From assembly GCA_013373085.1 (NCBI GenBank), contig JABXIM010000206.1:1-32493 (forward strand): DNA of 32,493 nt, in the 5' to 3' direction. Every line of letters starts with the position of its first letter. The first letter of the stretch is position 1. The notes beneath the pieces are model-generated. The model was given only the letters and a program-made list of their open reading frames with translations, did not search any database and had not been told where the DNA came from. The stretch comes from Oceanospirillaceae bacterium (lineage in GTDB: Bacteria; Pseudomonadota; Gammaproteobacteria; Pseudomonadales; Balneatricaceae). Positions 14,954-23,322 of the stretch are shown here, piece by piece. The position numbers and the translations under genes were made by a program.

Positions 14954-15661
14954 ATGCCGAAATACCTGGAACAGAGCGAGTGGCCCGGGCTGGCTGACCT
15001 GCAGCCGCGCCCGGGCGAGCGCCTGCGCGTCGAAAGCCGTACGCCCAGAAGTCGGTTTACGGCCGAACTGATCGGCTATAGAGCCGGCGCCAGCGTGCTG
15101 ATCAGCGCGCCGCGGGCCGGTTTGCTGGCGGCGCGGATAAGTCAGGGCGCTCCGCTGACGGTTCGTCTTATGGCGGGCAACCGTATCTGCGCGTTCAGTA
15201 CCCGATTGCTTGCGGTTGCCGATGGTCCTTACGGTTACTGGCATCTGGAGTATCCCCAAAGGCTCGAGGTACAGCGCATTCGCGCCGGTACCCGGGTGCC
15301 GGTTCGCCTCAAGGTGGCGGTCGACAGCCAGGACGACGAGTATCTGGGAGCGGCGCTGCTGCCGTGCGCCGGAATCTGTACCGATATCAGCCTCGGGGGC
15401 GCCTGTGTCGAGACGTCGCAGGCGCCCGGCGGGTGCGGCGACAGGCTTTACCTGACGTTGCGGTTGCGGGTATCAGACATCGACCAGGTATTGCTGGTGC
15501 CGGCGGTGATCCGTAATGTGCAGCCGGCGCACGAAGGCGGGGTGGCCCGGTATCGCGTCGGTATCGAGTTCCAGGAGCTCGAAGAAGAGGCGCGGTTGAT
15601 GCTCACGGCATTCGTTTACCAGCAGTTTCTCGTGGAAACTGGCTATATCGAAGAAGTTTGA
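14954..15661 (+). CDS. YcgR-like PilZ domain protein (c-di-GMP receptor)
   Basis: The 235-residue protein has an N-terminal YcgR-N-like beta domain (about 15-100) and a C-terminal PilZ domain (about 105-225). Both PilZ ligand motifs are intact: RxxxR as R110-A-G-T-R114, and DxSxxG as D144-I-S-L-G-G149. It should therefore bind cyclic di-GMP. Related two-domain proteins act as flagellar brakes or surface-behaviour effectors. No flagellar gene is nearby, so the target is unknown. There is no signal peptide, so it acts in the cytoplasm. Only 9 bases separate it from the next gene, so the two are almost certainly cotranscribed. Confidence 0.85.
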   Translation: MPKYLEQSEWPGLADLQPRPGERLRVESRTPRSRFTAELIGYRAGASVLISAPRAGLLAARISQGAPLTVRLMAGNRICAFSTRLLAVADGPYGYWHLEYPQRLEVQRIRAGTRVPVRLKVAVDSQDDEYLGAALLPCAGICTDISLGGACVETSQAPGGCGDRLYLTLRLRVSDIDQVLLVPAVIRNVQPAHEGGVARYRVGIEFQELEEEARLMLTAFVYQQFLVETGYIEEV

Positions 15662-15670
15662 GGAGTTTTT

Positions 15671-16783
15671 ATGTTCAGGCTCGGGCTGATCGTCAATCCC
15701 CTCGCCGGCGTCGGTGGCAGTGTCGCGCTCAAGGGCAGCGATGGCGCCGAAACGGCCCGTCGGGCGCTGGAGCTCGGCGCAGAACCTCGGGCGGCACAGC
15801 GAGCGCTGCAGGCGCTTGAAGTGTTGCGGGGACTGCCGGTCGAAGTGCTGACCTGGCCGGCGGAAATGGGCGAAAATATTGCTCGCGAAGCCGGCTTCGC
15901 CCCCCAGGTGCTGGGCGCGATCGACCCGGGGCATACGGGGCCCGAGGACACCGAGCGTGCTGCCCGCGAGCTGACCGCGGCGGGTGTCGACCTGCTGCTG
16001 TTCGCCGGTGGCGATGGCACTGCACGCAATATCTGCGATGTGCTCGGCGATCGTCAGCCGGTGCTGGGCATTCCCGCGGGCGTCAAGATTCACTCCGGGG
16101 TCTATGCCGTCACGCCCCGTGCCGCCGGAGAGATCGTGGCGATGCTGGTGCGCGGCGAGCTGGTGACGCTCGGCGACCAGGAAGTGCGGGATATCGATGA
16201 GGAACAGTTTCGTCAGGGGCGCGTTCGCGCGCGCTATTACGGCGAACTGCTGGTGCCGCAGGAGCATCGCTACCTGCAGCACGTCAAGAACGGCGCGCGC
16301 GAGTCGGAAGAGCTGGTGCTGGCGGATATTGCCGCCGATGTCGTCGAGTCCATGGAGCCCGGTGTGCTGTATGTCATGGGCTCCGGCACTACGGTGCAGG
16401 CGGTGATGGACGAGCTGGGGTTACCCAACACCCTGCTTGGCGTCGATCTGGTTGAGGACGGACGGCTGGTCGCCAGCGACTGTACCGCGGCCCAGCTGCT
16501 GGCGCTGACGCAGGATCGCGACGTCCGGCTGGTGATCACGGTGATCGGCGGGCAGGGGCATATTCTCGGGCGCGGCAACCAGCAGTTGAGCCCCGAGCTG
16601 GTCAGGCGAATCGGCCGCGACCGGATCCAGGTGCTGGCGACCAAGACCAAACTCAAGGAGCTTGATGGCCGGCCACTGATCGTGGACAGCGGCGATCAGG
16701 CGCTCGACCGGGCCCTGGCGGGCCTTATTCGGGTGACCACCGGTTATCACGACGCGGTACTCTACCGGGTGGCAGATATCTGA
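15671..16783 (+). CDS. ATP-NAD kinase family protein
   Basis: This 370-residue protein belongs to the ATP-NAD kinase-like group (COG3199), larger than the housekeeping NAD kinase PpnK/NadK. The N-terminus reads GLIVNPLAGVGG. The nucleotide-binding signature FAGGDGT lies at 111-117, followed by GIPAGVKIHSGVYAV, the equivalent of the NE/D-containing substrate loop. A second conserved glycine-rich block, VMGSGTTVQAVMDELGL, lies in the C-terminal half, with VITVIGGQGHILGRGNQQLSP after it. Family members are predicted to phosphorylate NAD or a related small molecule; the true substrate is not established. The ribosome site GAGGAG precedes the ATG. It is the last gene before a terminator hairpin. 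Confidence 0.85.
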   Translation: MFRLGLIVNPLAGVGGSVALKGSDGAETARRALELGAEPRAAQRALQALEVLRGLPVEVLTWPAEMGENIAREAGFAPQVLGAIDPGHTGPEDTERAARELTAAGVDLLLFAGGDGTARNICDVLGDRQPVLGIPAGVKIHSGVYAVTPRAAGEIVAMLVRGELVTLGDQEVRDIDEEQFRQGRVRARYYGELLVPQEHRYLQHVKNGARESEELVLADIAADVVESMEPGVLYVMGSGTTVQAVMDELGLPNTLLGVDLVEDGRLVASDCTAAQLLALTQDRDVRLVITVIGGQGHILGRGNQQLSPELVRRIGRDRIQVLATKTKLKELDGRPLIVDSGDQALDRALAGLIRVTTGYHDAVLYRVADI

Positions 16784-16787
16784 ACGA

Positions 16788-16817
16788 GCTTCTACCCTGA
16801 CTAGAAGCCGCGTTTTT
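16788..16817 (+). terminator. Terminator after the NAD-kinase-like gene
   Basis: GCTTCTA / TAGAAGC form a 7-bp stem with loop CCCTGAC; TTTTT follows after CGCG. The gap between stem and T tract makes it moderate. Confidence 0.6.
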
Positions 16818-16897
16818 GTTCGTCGAGCTCCGGGTCGGGCGGGCGGCTGGTGCAGGAGGCCAGTTTTGGAGCCCTGCAGGTCGCTAATGGAGGGCTC

Positions 16898-17104
16898 ATG
16901 CTTCCAGGTCTATTCAGGTTCTTGCTGTTGTGGTCGGGTCTGGGGGACTGGCAGGTTCGATCGCGCCGGGCGTTGGTTCGGGATATCTGGATACTGTCCG
17001 GTCTGTTCATGCTTTGGCTGGCCCAGCCGCCGTTGATGATGGCAGTGGCGCTTTTCAGCACCTGCCTCTCGTTTTGTGTGCTCGATGAAGGCGGCTGGCA
17101 CTGA
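16898..17104 (+). CDS. Small membrane protein, unknown function
   Basis: The 68-residue product has two likely transmembrane segments (about 4-14 extended, and 29-55, the latter long enough for one and a half passes) and basic residues between them (QVRSRRALVRD). GGAGGG at 16889-16894 precedes the ATG at 16898 with short spacing. A longer version from 16850 is possible but less protein-like. I do not recognise the family. It lies alone between a terminator and the convergent htpX terminator. Confidence 0.55.
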   Translation: MLPGLFRFLLLWSGLGDWQVRSRRALVRDIWILSGLFMLWLAQPPLMMAVALFSTCLSFCVLDEGGWH

Positions 17105-17168
17105 AAACTGCTGCCGGCTCCAGCCATCGTACCAGCTAAGCTTTCTCCCTACTGCATTCGATGAAGCA

Positions 17169-17196
17169 TAAAAAAACGGGCGCCGAGGCGCCCGTT
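17169..17196 (-). terminator. Intrinsic terminator of htpX
   Basis: On the minus strand AACGGGCGCC / GGCGCCCGTT form a 10-bp stem with a 2-base loop, ending in a run of seven T residues. It lies about 20 bases after the htpX stop codon. Confidence 0.9.
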
Positions 17197-17214
17197 CATG
17201 TTTTGTACTGCGGA

Positions 17215-18102
17215 TCAGCGCTGGTTCTGCAGCGCTACGATGCGGTCGTCGAGAGGCGGGTGGGACGAGAACAGCTCCATCAGTCCCTGCTTCATATGGC
17301 TGCTGATGCCGAAGGCGGTCAGCTGTCCGGGCAGCTGATCCGGTACCCCGTATTCGGCCTTCAGACGCTGCAGCGCTCCGATCATGGCGTGGGGGCTGGC
17401 CAGGGTGGCGCCGGCATGGTCGGCGCGGTATTCGCGGCGGCGCGAGAACCAGGCGACGATGACCGAGGCGATGATGCCGAACAGAATCTCGAACACGAAG
17501 GTGGTGATGTAGTAACCGATGCCCGGGCCGCTTTCTTCGCCGTCCCGGCGCAGGAATGAATCGACGGCGTAGGCGGCGATACGGGCGAAGAACATGACGA
17601 ACGTGTTCACCACGCCCTGGATCAGCGCCAGAGTCACCATGTCGCCGTTGGCGACGTGCCCGATCTCATGGGCCAGTACCGCGCGGATTTCCTCCGGACG
17701 GAAGCGTTCCAGCAGTCCCTGGCTGACGGCCACCAGAGACGCATTCTTGTTCCAGCCGGTAGCGAAGGCGTTGGCCTGCTGGGCCGGGAAAATGCCGACT
17801 TCCGGCATCTCGATACCGGCTTTCTGCGACAGCTCGGCGACGGTATCCATCAGCCAGCGCTCGGCATCGGAACGCGGTTGCTCGATGATGCGTGTGCCGG
17901 TCGACATCTTTGCCATCGTCTTCGACAGGAACAGCGATATCAGCGAGCCGGCGAAGCCAAAAACGGCGCAGAACACCAGCAGTGATCCGAGATTGAGTCC
18001 GGAACCGCTGAGGTAATGGTCGACGCCGAGCAGGCTCAGCGTGATGCTGGCGACGATCAATACCGCGATATTGGTGGCTAGAAACAGGATGATCCTCATC
18101 AT
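17215..18102 (-). CDS. htpX: Membrane zinc protease HtpX
   Basis: HtpX is an inner-membrane M48 metalloprotease that helps degrade misfolded membrane proteins with FtsH. The 295-residue protein (E. coli 293) aligns along its whole length. It has two N-terminal membrane segments (about 4-26 and 36-60), [13 protein letters not shown] at 72-84, and the zinc motif HEIGH at 145-149. Two further membrane segments follow, then the third zinc ligand Glu in [10 protein letters not shown]. The C-terminus keeps SHPPLDDRI. Two adjacent ATGs open the gene; the first is used here. The promoter upstream looks sigma-32 dependent, matching the heat-shock regulation known for E. coli htpX. Confidence 0.97.
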   Translation of the reverse strand: MMRIILFLATNIAVLIVASITLSLLGVDHYLSGSGLNLGSLLVFCAVFGFAGSLISLFLSKTMAKMSTGTRIIEQPRSDAERWLMDTVAELSQKAGIEMPEVGIFPAQQANAFATGWNKNASLVAVSQGLLERFRPEEIRAVLAHEIGHVANGDMVTLALIQGVVNTFVMFFARIAAYAVDSFLRRDGEESGPGIGYYITTFVFEILFGIIASVIVAWFSRRREYRADHAGATLASPHAMIGALQRLKAEYGVPDQLPGQLTAFGISSHMKQGLMELFSSHPPLDDRIVALQNQR

Positions 18103-18137
18103 GGTCGTGCTTTTCCTAGGCTTGGAAGTTGCGAATT

Positions 18138-18166
18138 AGATAAGGCTTCCAGCGTAAAGTTTCAAG
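18138..18166 (-). promoter_or_regulatory. Sigma-32-like heat-shock promoter of htpX
   Basis: On the minus strand CTTGAAA (18160-18166) is a perfect sigma-32 -35 element. A 14-base spacer leads to CCTTATCT (18138-18145), which matches the CCCCATTT -10 consensus at 5 of 8 positions. The start site would leave a leader of about 30 bases. Confidence 0.6.
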
Positions 18167-18211
18167 GTCTCGGCCGGATAATGTTGGCTGGCCGCTGCGG
18201 TGAGCGGAGAG

Positions 18212-18217
18212 TATAAT
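18212..18217 (+). promoter_or_regulatory. -10 element for the methyltransferase gene
   Basis: A perfect TATAAT lies 30 bases before the preferred ATG at 18248. No convincing -35 is seen at 16-18 bases. Its position argues against the alternative GTG start at 18200. Confidence 0.5.
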
Positions 18218-18247
18218 CGCCGGCTTTTTTCACCCTGTGGGCATCCC

Positions 18248-19153
18248 ATGCAGCACTTGATCGACACCATCGAACAGCAGCTCTCGCGATCCGGCGGCGA
18301 ATCCCGACGGCTGTTCCACGGCCGTGGACATTGTTACCCGGGGCTCGAGCATCTGGTTATCGACTGGTTTCCGCCCGTGGCGGTGATCCGTCTCTATGCT
18401 GATGTCGATGCCGCCTGGCTGGACAGGCTATGCGGTTCGCTGCAGGAGCTGGCCGCGATCGAAGCGCTGGTGGTGCAGGAGCGCGGCCGTGGACGGGAAG
18501 CGAGGCAACGCATCGTCTTCGGCGAGGTGCCGGAGCGGTTGCCGGCGGTGGAGCTCGGGTTGCGCTACTGGGTGCGGCCGTTGCAGAACCAGAACAGCGG
18601 CCTGTTCCTGGACATGCGCGAAGGCCGGCGCTGGGTCCGTGATAACGCCCGCGATGCCCGGGTACTGAATCTGTTCGCCTACAGCTGCGCGTTTTCCGTG
18701 GCGGCAGTGGCCGGCGGTGCCCGTTCGGTCGTTAACCTGGATATGAGTCGCGGCGCCCTGGCGCAGGGGCGTGAAAACCACCGCCTCAATGAGCAGCAGA
18801 CGGCGGATGTTCGCTTTCTGGCCCACGACCTGATGAAATCCTGGGGCAAGCTGCGTAAGCTCGGACCCTATGACCTTATACTGATCGATCCACCCAGTTT
18901 TCAGCCGGGCAGTTTCGTTGCCGACCGCGATTACCTTAAAGTGCTGCGCCGTCTGCCCGAACTGGCAGCGCCAGGTTGCCGGATTTTGGCCTGTCACAAT
19001 GACCCGATGCATGATACGGTCTTCGTCCGCGATCTTGTGGCCGAGGCCTGTCCCGAGTTCCGGTTGCAGCAGCTACTGCCGAACCCGGACGATTTTCCCG
19101 AGCGCGATGCAGGGCGCGGGCTCAAGGTCATGCTGTTCGAACGGGAGGCCTGA
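18248..19153 (+). CDS. Class I SAM-dependent methyltransferase (RlmI-like, COG1092)
   Basis: This 301-residue protein resembles the RlmI/RlmK-type 23S rRNA cytosine-5/guanine methyltransferase group. After an N-terminal region (about 1-110) comes the Rossmann fold: NQNSGLFLDMREGRRWV, the SAM-binding VLNLFAYSCAFSVAA, the acidic strand end VVNLDMS, and the catalytic-type motif LILIDPPSFQPGSF. The exact rRNA site is not predictable. An in-frame GTG at 18200 would add 16 residues, but it lies upstream of the likely promoter. The ATG at 18248 has little ribosome site and may be nearly leaderless (about 24 bases). The exonuclease gene starts one base after its stop codon. Confidence 0.85.
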   Translation: MQHLIDTIEQQLSRSGGESRRLFHGRGHCYPGLEHLVIDWFPPVAVIRLYADVDAAWLDRLCGSLQELAAIEALVVQERGRGREARQRIVFGEVPERLPAVELGLRYWVRPLQNQNSGLFLDMREGRRWVRDNARDARVLNLFAYSCAFSVAAVAGGARSVVNLDMSRGALAQGRENHRLNEQQTADVRFLAHDLMKSWGKLRKLGPYDLILIDPPSFQPGSFVADRDYLKVLRRLPELAAPGCRILACHNDPMHDTVFVRDLVAEACPEFRLQQLLPNPDDFPERDAGRGLKVMLFEREA

Positions 19154-19154
19154 G

Positions 19155-19646
19155 ATGGATCTGATTTGTCTGGATTTCGAAGCCAGCGGTCTGGGGCTTC
19201 GCTCCTATCCGATCGAAGTTGCCTGGCGGGATGCGGCAACCGGCGCTGACGACAGCTTCCTTATCAACCCTGACCAGGTGTCGGGCTGGGAGGAGTGGAG
19301 CGAGAATGCCGAAGCGATACACCATATCAGCCGGGACGTGCTGCTGGCCGAGGGGCTCGGTGTGCAGCAGGCCTGCCGGCGTCTCAATCGCGCGCTGGAA
19401 GGGCGCACCGTTTACTGCGATGCGCTTGAGTTCGATCTGTTCTGGCTAAGGCGCCTATACGATGCCGCGGGTATGCGGCCGATGTTCCGTCTGCTGGGGC
19501 TCGAGTCGCTGCTGAAGGGGGAAAGCCTGCAACGCTTTCTCAACGTGATCGCAAAGCAGCAACGGCGGCATCGTGCACTGGACGATGTCGCCGACCTGAT
19601 CAGAGCGCTGGAGTACGCCTTTTCCGCTGATACTTCAGCGGACTGA
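19155..19646 (+). CDS. DEDD-family 3-prime to 5-prime exonuclease
   Basis: The 163-residue protein is a single DnaQ-like exonuclease domain. Exo I reads LDFEASG (Asp7, Glu9), Exo II includes the aspartate in YCDALEFDLFWL, and Exo III reads HRALDDVADL with the His-x-x-x-Asp pattern of the DEDDh subclass. All four metal-binding acids are therefore present. The substrate (RNA or DNA) is unknown. GGGAGG ends just before the ATG, and the methyltransferase stop codon is one base upstream, so the two genes form an operon, which hints at a shared role in RNA metabolism. Confidence 0.8.
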   Translation: MDLICLDFEASGLGLRSYPIEVAWRDAATGADDSFLINPDQVSGWEEWSENAEAIHHISRDVLLAEGLGVQQACRRLNRALEGRTVYCDALEFDLFWLRRLYDAAGMRPMFRLLGLESLLKGESLQRFLNVIAKQQRRHRALDDVADLIRALEYAFSADTSAD

Positions 19647-19651
19647 GACGG

Positions 19652-20023
19652 TCAATCCGCGTTCAGGATCAGCGCGTCGATCTGCTGACGTATGGCGTCG
19701 TACTGTCCGGTCTCCTCCGGCATGAAATAGAGCTTGTAGTAGCTGCGCTCAACCAGGCGCCCCTTGTTGCCTTTGATGTCCTCCTTGTAGGTGGCGTAGG
19801 GATAGCTCATCTGCAGGTGGATGACCCGGGTGTGGGGTTGTACCTGAAATTCATGGTGCTCGAGATCGTAGCGGGTCTTGGTTTCCTTGATGCTGTAAAA
19901 CGAGGCCTCGGCGACATGGTTGAGGTTGATCAGGAAGTTCGAGGTCACCGGCACCAGGTGCTGTTTTTCCAATCCGTTATGCTCCATGTAAATACCGCTG
20001 TTCTTGGTGATCTTGATAAACAT
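19652..20023 (-). CDS. Conserved-looking hypothetical protein, 123 residues
   Basis: I do not recognise this family firmly. The N-terminal third (MFIKITKNSG, then VPVTSNFLINLNHVAEA) has the strand pattern and INxxxV motif of small FlbD-like proteins. A middle section is rich in Tyr, His and charged residues, and the C-terminus ends in an amphipathic helix (AIRQQIDALI). There is no signal peptide or membrane segment. The ATG has AGG six bases upstream. A minus-strand TATAAA at 20053-20058 could be its -10. It is convergent with the exonuclease gene, only 5 bases apart. Confidence 0.7.
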   Translation of the reverse strand: MFIKITKNSGIYMEHNGLEKQHLVPVTSNFLINLNHVAEASFYSIKETKTRYDLEHHEFQVQPHTRVIHLQMSYPYATYKEDIKGNKGRLVERSYYKLYFMPEETGQYDAIRQQIDALILNAD

Positions 20024-20174
20024 GTTTGCCTGTCCCTCGCGGTTGTGGCCAGTTTATACCCGGGGTGTTACCACCGCGATAAAGCGGTTTGTCCCGGGTG
20101 GTTGAGTCCGGCGGCTAAGGAATCTATGGATTAGGTCCCAATGTGGCTCTGACTGGGACTTGTTCATGGGTTCC

Positions 20175-20762
20175 CTATATCTGCCGCAGCGGAATATTGA
20201 ATGCTGCCGGATGCCAGCGCTTGCCGTCCCAGGCGAAGCTCTGGAGTCGGCGGTAATCGAGCCTGTGCGGCGCCCGGCCGCGCATGTCCCAGTCGCAGGC
20301 CGCGGCGAAAAGCGCCCGTATCACGCCCTTGTGGCAGACCGCACCGGCCCTCGAGCAGCCGCGCAGACGCAGCTGCTCGGCCCAGTTGCTGACCCGATGC
20401 AGTACCTGGCGCGGCGACTCGCCGCCCGGGGGGCACAGGTCCAGCCCAAGATCCTCAATTGCCGCCATACCGGCGGGGTCCTGTCGTCGCAGCTCCGTGA
20501 CGCGTTGTCCTTCCCAGTCCCCCCAGTCCATTTCGGTCAGCATCGCCGCTGTGGTCGCGTCGAGGCCAAGCGCGGTGGCGGTCTGGCGGGCCCGGCGTAA
20601 TGGGCTGCAGTACCACTCAAGGGTCTGCAGTTCGTCGGGGATGGCGAGAGCCGCCAGCTCCGCGACCGACGAGTCGCAAAGTGGCCGGTCCTGTCGTCCC
20701 TGCAGGCGCTTTTCGAGGTTCCAGTCGGTGGGCCAGTGCCGCAGGCAGATCAATTCAAGCAT
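20175..20762 (-). CDS. Histidine phosphatase family protein
   Basis: This 195-residue protein has the phosphoglycerate-mutase-like fold. LRHW at 7-10 carries the catalytic His9 (usually RHG; here the Gly is Trp). SPLRRARQTA at 53-62 supplies phosphate-binding arginines, Glu77 sits in EMDWGDWEG, and His144 in AVCHKGVIRAL completes the pocket. It would hydrolyse a small phosphate ester. It is the last gene of a six-gene glycosyltransferase run and overlaps the preceding gene by 8 bases, so a sugar-phosphate or glycoside-phosphate substrate is a reasonable inference. There is no signal peptide. Confidence 0.87.
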   Translation of the reverse strand: MLELICLRHWPTDWNLEKRLQGRQDRPLCDSSVAELAALAIPDELQTLEWYCSPLRRARQTATALGLDATTAAMLTEMDWGDWEGQRVTELRRQDPAGMAAIEDLGLDLCPPGGESPRQVLHRVSNWAEQLRLRGCSRAGAVCHKGVIRALFAAACDWDMRGRAPHRLDYRRLQSFAWDGKRWHPAAFNIPLRQI

Positions 20763-21891
20763 GGCCGAGGGGCTCCAGTTCGCGGCGCAGCAACGCGGCG
20801 ACGGCCTCGAGCGAGTGCCGGGACTCGGCTCTCGGTCGGCAGGCGCGGCGCCAGCGATCCAGTTGTTCCGGTTGTTTCAGGACCGCCTCGATCGCAGTCG
20901 CCAGGTGCTCGGGAGCGTCCACGGGCACCAGGCGGCCGGTTTCACCGTCCGCAACGATGGTGCCGACGCCGCCACTGTCACCGGCGATCGTAGGCAGGCC
21001 CAGCGCCAGGGCTTCCAGCAGGGCCATGCCAAAGGCTTCGTTGACCGCGGGCCAGACCATCAGGTCGCAGCTGCCGAGCAGCGGTATCAGTTGATCCGGC
21101 GAGAGCAGGCCGGTAAAGCGTACACGCGCGTCACCGGCAAACGCCTCGGCGACTTCGCTGCGGGCGCTGCCATCGCCGACCAGCAGCAGCTGGCAACGGC
21201 TCTGTACCCGGCTGAAGGCTGCCGCCAGCTGGCGGTAAGAGGCGAGCTTGTCGCCCGGTCGCATCATTGCCACGCTGACCAGCCAGGGGCAGTCAATGGC
21301 GAGGCCATAGCGCCTGGCCAGTGCCGCCCGCACTGTCGATCGCGGCTGCGGCGGCTCGGGAAAGCACGCAAGGTCGACGAAGGGCGGCAGCTCAACCACC
21401 GGGGCGGAAGCGCCGAGCAACTGGCGTAGACCCGGGATGTCCGCCGGGTTGAAGGTGAAGATGCGGTGCGCCTGCTCCAGGCTTGCTCGCAGCTGGCGAT
21501 GGGATCTTTCCCAGGGACCGTCGGCACGTTTCGCGGCCCAGGAGGCTTCAGCAACGATATAGGGGATGTCCAGCGCACGGCAGACGGCTGGTCCTATCCA
21601 GTCCGGCGCCTTGTAGTAGAGGTGGTAGGTGAACCAGAGCCGCGGTCGCCAGCCTTCCCGGTGCCAGTGTCGCAACAGGCGCTGAGCCAGGCGCTCGCCA
21701 AGGTGCTCGAGGCGTCGCTGATACTCCGGCCGTCCGGCTGCATCGCGGCTGCGCAGCCGGCTGGCCAGGCGCACGTCGAACCCCGCCGTATCCAGCGCCT
21801 GCATCAGCAGTCTTGCCAGCAAGCGGTCGCCGGACGGGTTCGGGTGGTCCGGCGGCTTGAGCGGCGCATAAAAGGCGAGCGCGGTCTTCAT
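20755..21891 (-). CDS. GT4-family glycosyltransferase
   Basis: The 378-residue protein has the GT-B fold of retaining GT4 enzymes. An N-terminal acceptor domain starts MKTALAFYAPLKPPDHPNPSGD. The donor domain contains LLLVGDGSARSEVAEAF, RVRFTGLLSPDQLIPLL and the E-x7-E motif NEAFGMALLEALALGLP, followed by SGGVGTIVADGETGRLV. The start at 21891 overlaps the upstream stop codon as ATGA, which is preferred to an ATG five codons earlier. No membrane segment is seen. Donor and acceptor are unknown. Confidence 0.88.
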   Translation of the reverse strand: MKTALAFYAPLKPPDHPNPSGDRLLARLLMQALDTAGFDVRLASRLRSRDAAGRPEYQRRLEHLGERLAQRLLRHWHREGWRPRLWFTYHLYYKAPDWIGPAVCRALDIPYIVAEASWAAKRADGPWERSHRQLRASLEQAHRIFTFNPADIPGLRQLLGASAPVVELPPFVDLACFPEPPQPRSTVRAALARRYGLAIDCPWLVSVAMMRPGDKLASYRQLAAAFSRVQSRCQLLLVGDGSARSEVAEAFAGDARVRFTGLLSPDQLIPLLGSCDLMVWPAVNEAFGMALLEALALGLPTIAGDSGGVGTIVADGETGRLVPVDAPEHLATAIEAVLKQPEQLDRWRRACRPRAESRHSLEAVAALLRRELEPLGHA

Positions 21892-23174
21892 CGGGTATTG
21901 CAGCAACTGGCCGGAGGCAACGGCTCGTCGCTGGCCGTTCGGGGGGCAGCGGGCAGGTCGAACAGCCGCGCCAGCTGGTCGACGCCGCGCTCCATGTCGA
22001 AGGTGCCATGCACCCGCGCCAGGCCGTTACGACCGAGCCGCTGACGCAGCGACGGATCGGTAATCAACGTCTGCAGTGCGTCGCGAAGGGCGGTCGGGCT
22101 GCCGGGGTCGACCAGCCAGCCGGATTCGCGGTCGCGGATCAGTTCCGGAATCCCGGATATGCGGGTCGAAAGGCAGGCCAGGCCCTGGCTCTGCGCCTCC
22201 ATCAGCACGTTGGGCAGCCCATCCCGGTCGCCATCCTCGACGACCTTGCTGGCCAGCACGAAGAGGTCGGCGCGGCGGTACTCGTCCAGTACCTGGCGTT
22301 GTGGCAGCGCGCCCCGCCAGTCGATCCGCGCATCGATACCCAGATTTCGGGCCTGTTGCTGTAGCTTTTCGAGCAGGGGGCCGCCGCCGATATGGGTCAG
22401 TTGCCAGTTCAGTGTCTGCGGCAGCGCTGCCAGTGCTTCGAGCAGATCGTCGTAGCCTTTCTTGGCTACCGCGCGACCCACCGAGATCAACCGTACCGGG
22501 GTCTCGGCATCACCGCCGTCCCGGACCTGTTCGAGTTGGATGGGGGCCGGGAAGCGGCGAAAATCCAGGCCGTGGTAGACCAGGTGCACCCGTTCCGGGG
22601 CCGGGCTGAGGTCGCTCAGGTAACGGTGGTTCGCCTCGGTGCAGGTTGCGAGCCACTGGAGTTCCGCGAGCTTCTCGCGCAGCTCCCACGCCTGGCTGGT
22701 CCAGATATCCTTGGCGTGGGCCGAGGCGCTCCAGGGCAGGCCCGTGAGCAGGGCGCAGTAGCGCGTGACCGACGCGGGTGTGTGGAGGAAGTGCGCGTAC
22801 AGCTGTTCAGTGCCCGGAGGCAGTTCGGTGGCCAGCACCAGGGCCTGGCCCAGGCGCCGGATCCGGTTACGGCTGCGATCGCGGCGCCAGTCTTGCCACC
22901 AGTGTCGCATGCAGTCGCGGTAACCGGGCAGGCGCCGAGCCCGCCACCAGGCGCGCAACACCCGTGCGGGTTCCTGGTGCAGGTATTCCGGCAGATAGAG
23001 CACTTCGGCTTCGATTTCGTCATGGATCGGGTGGCGGGCGACATCGGTGGGGTGGCGCAGCGAGGCCAGGGTGATGCGCAGGCCGCGCCGCTCCAGCGCC
23101 CGTATTTCCTGGGCGATAAAGGTTTCCGACAGGCGAGGGTAGCCTTTGAGTACGAGGGTGATCTGTCGGCTCAA
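21888..23174 (-). CDS. GT4-family glycosyltransferase (WcaL-like)
   Basis: The 428-residue protein begins with TLVLKGYPRLSETFI, an N-terminal pattern typical of GT4 enzymes related to colanic-acid WcaL. It continues through LYAHFLHTPASVTRY, SAHAKDIW and VYHGLDFRRF to the donor domain, with ISVGRAVAKKGYDDLL and DGLPNVLMEAQSQGL. The usual E-x7-E motif is D-x7-E here. The frame is open 73 residues further upstream, but that part is not protein-like. A TTG at 23174, six bases after AGGAG, matches the family start. It is 148 bases after the deacetylase gene, the only sizeable gap in the cluster. Confidence 0.88.
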   Translation of the reverse strand: MSRQITLVLKGYPRLSETFIAQEIRALERRGLRITLASLRHPTDVARHPIHDEIEAEVLYLPEYLHQEPARVLRAWWRARRLPGYRDCMRHWWQDWRRDRSRNRIRRLGQALVLATELPPGTEQLYAHFLHTPASVTRYCALLTGLPWSASAHAKDIWTSQAWELREKLAELQWLATCTEANHRYLSDLSPAPERVHLVYHGLDFRRFPAPIQLEQVRDGGDAETPVRLISVGRAVAKKGYDDLLEALAALPQTLNWQLTHIGGGPLLEKLQQQARNLGIDARIDWRGALPQRQVLDEYRRADLFVLASKVVEDGDRDGLPNVLMEAQSQGLACLSTRISGIPELIRDRESGWLVDPGSPTALRDALQTLITDPSLRQRLGRNGLARVHGTFDMERGVDQLARLFDLPAAPRTASDEPLPPASCCNTR

Positions 23175-23322
23175 GCATGACTCCTGTTTAGATGGCAACT
23201 CGGCAGGCGTCTTGCCTGTTGGGTCGCCGCCCGTTCCGATCGGGCCGAATAGTGCGAAATTGCCTGTTGCCTTGGCTGTAGCGGCAACAGGTGCTGCCCG
23301 TTGGCGGCAGTAGTGCTTCCGT

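Noticed and set aside
20024-20174. Nested hairpins as a terminator for the glycosyltransferase cluster
   Set aside because: Stems exist (ACCCGGG/CCCGGGT and GTCCCA/TGGGAC) but none is followed by a T tract in the right direction; left uncalled.
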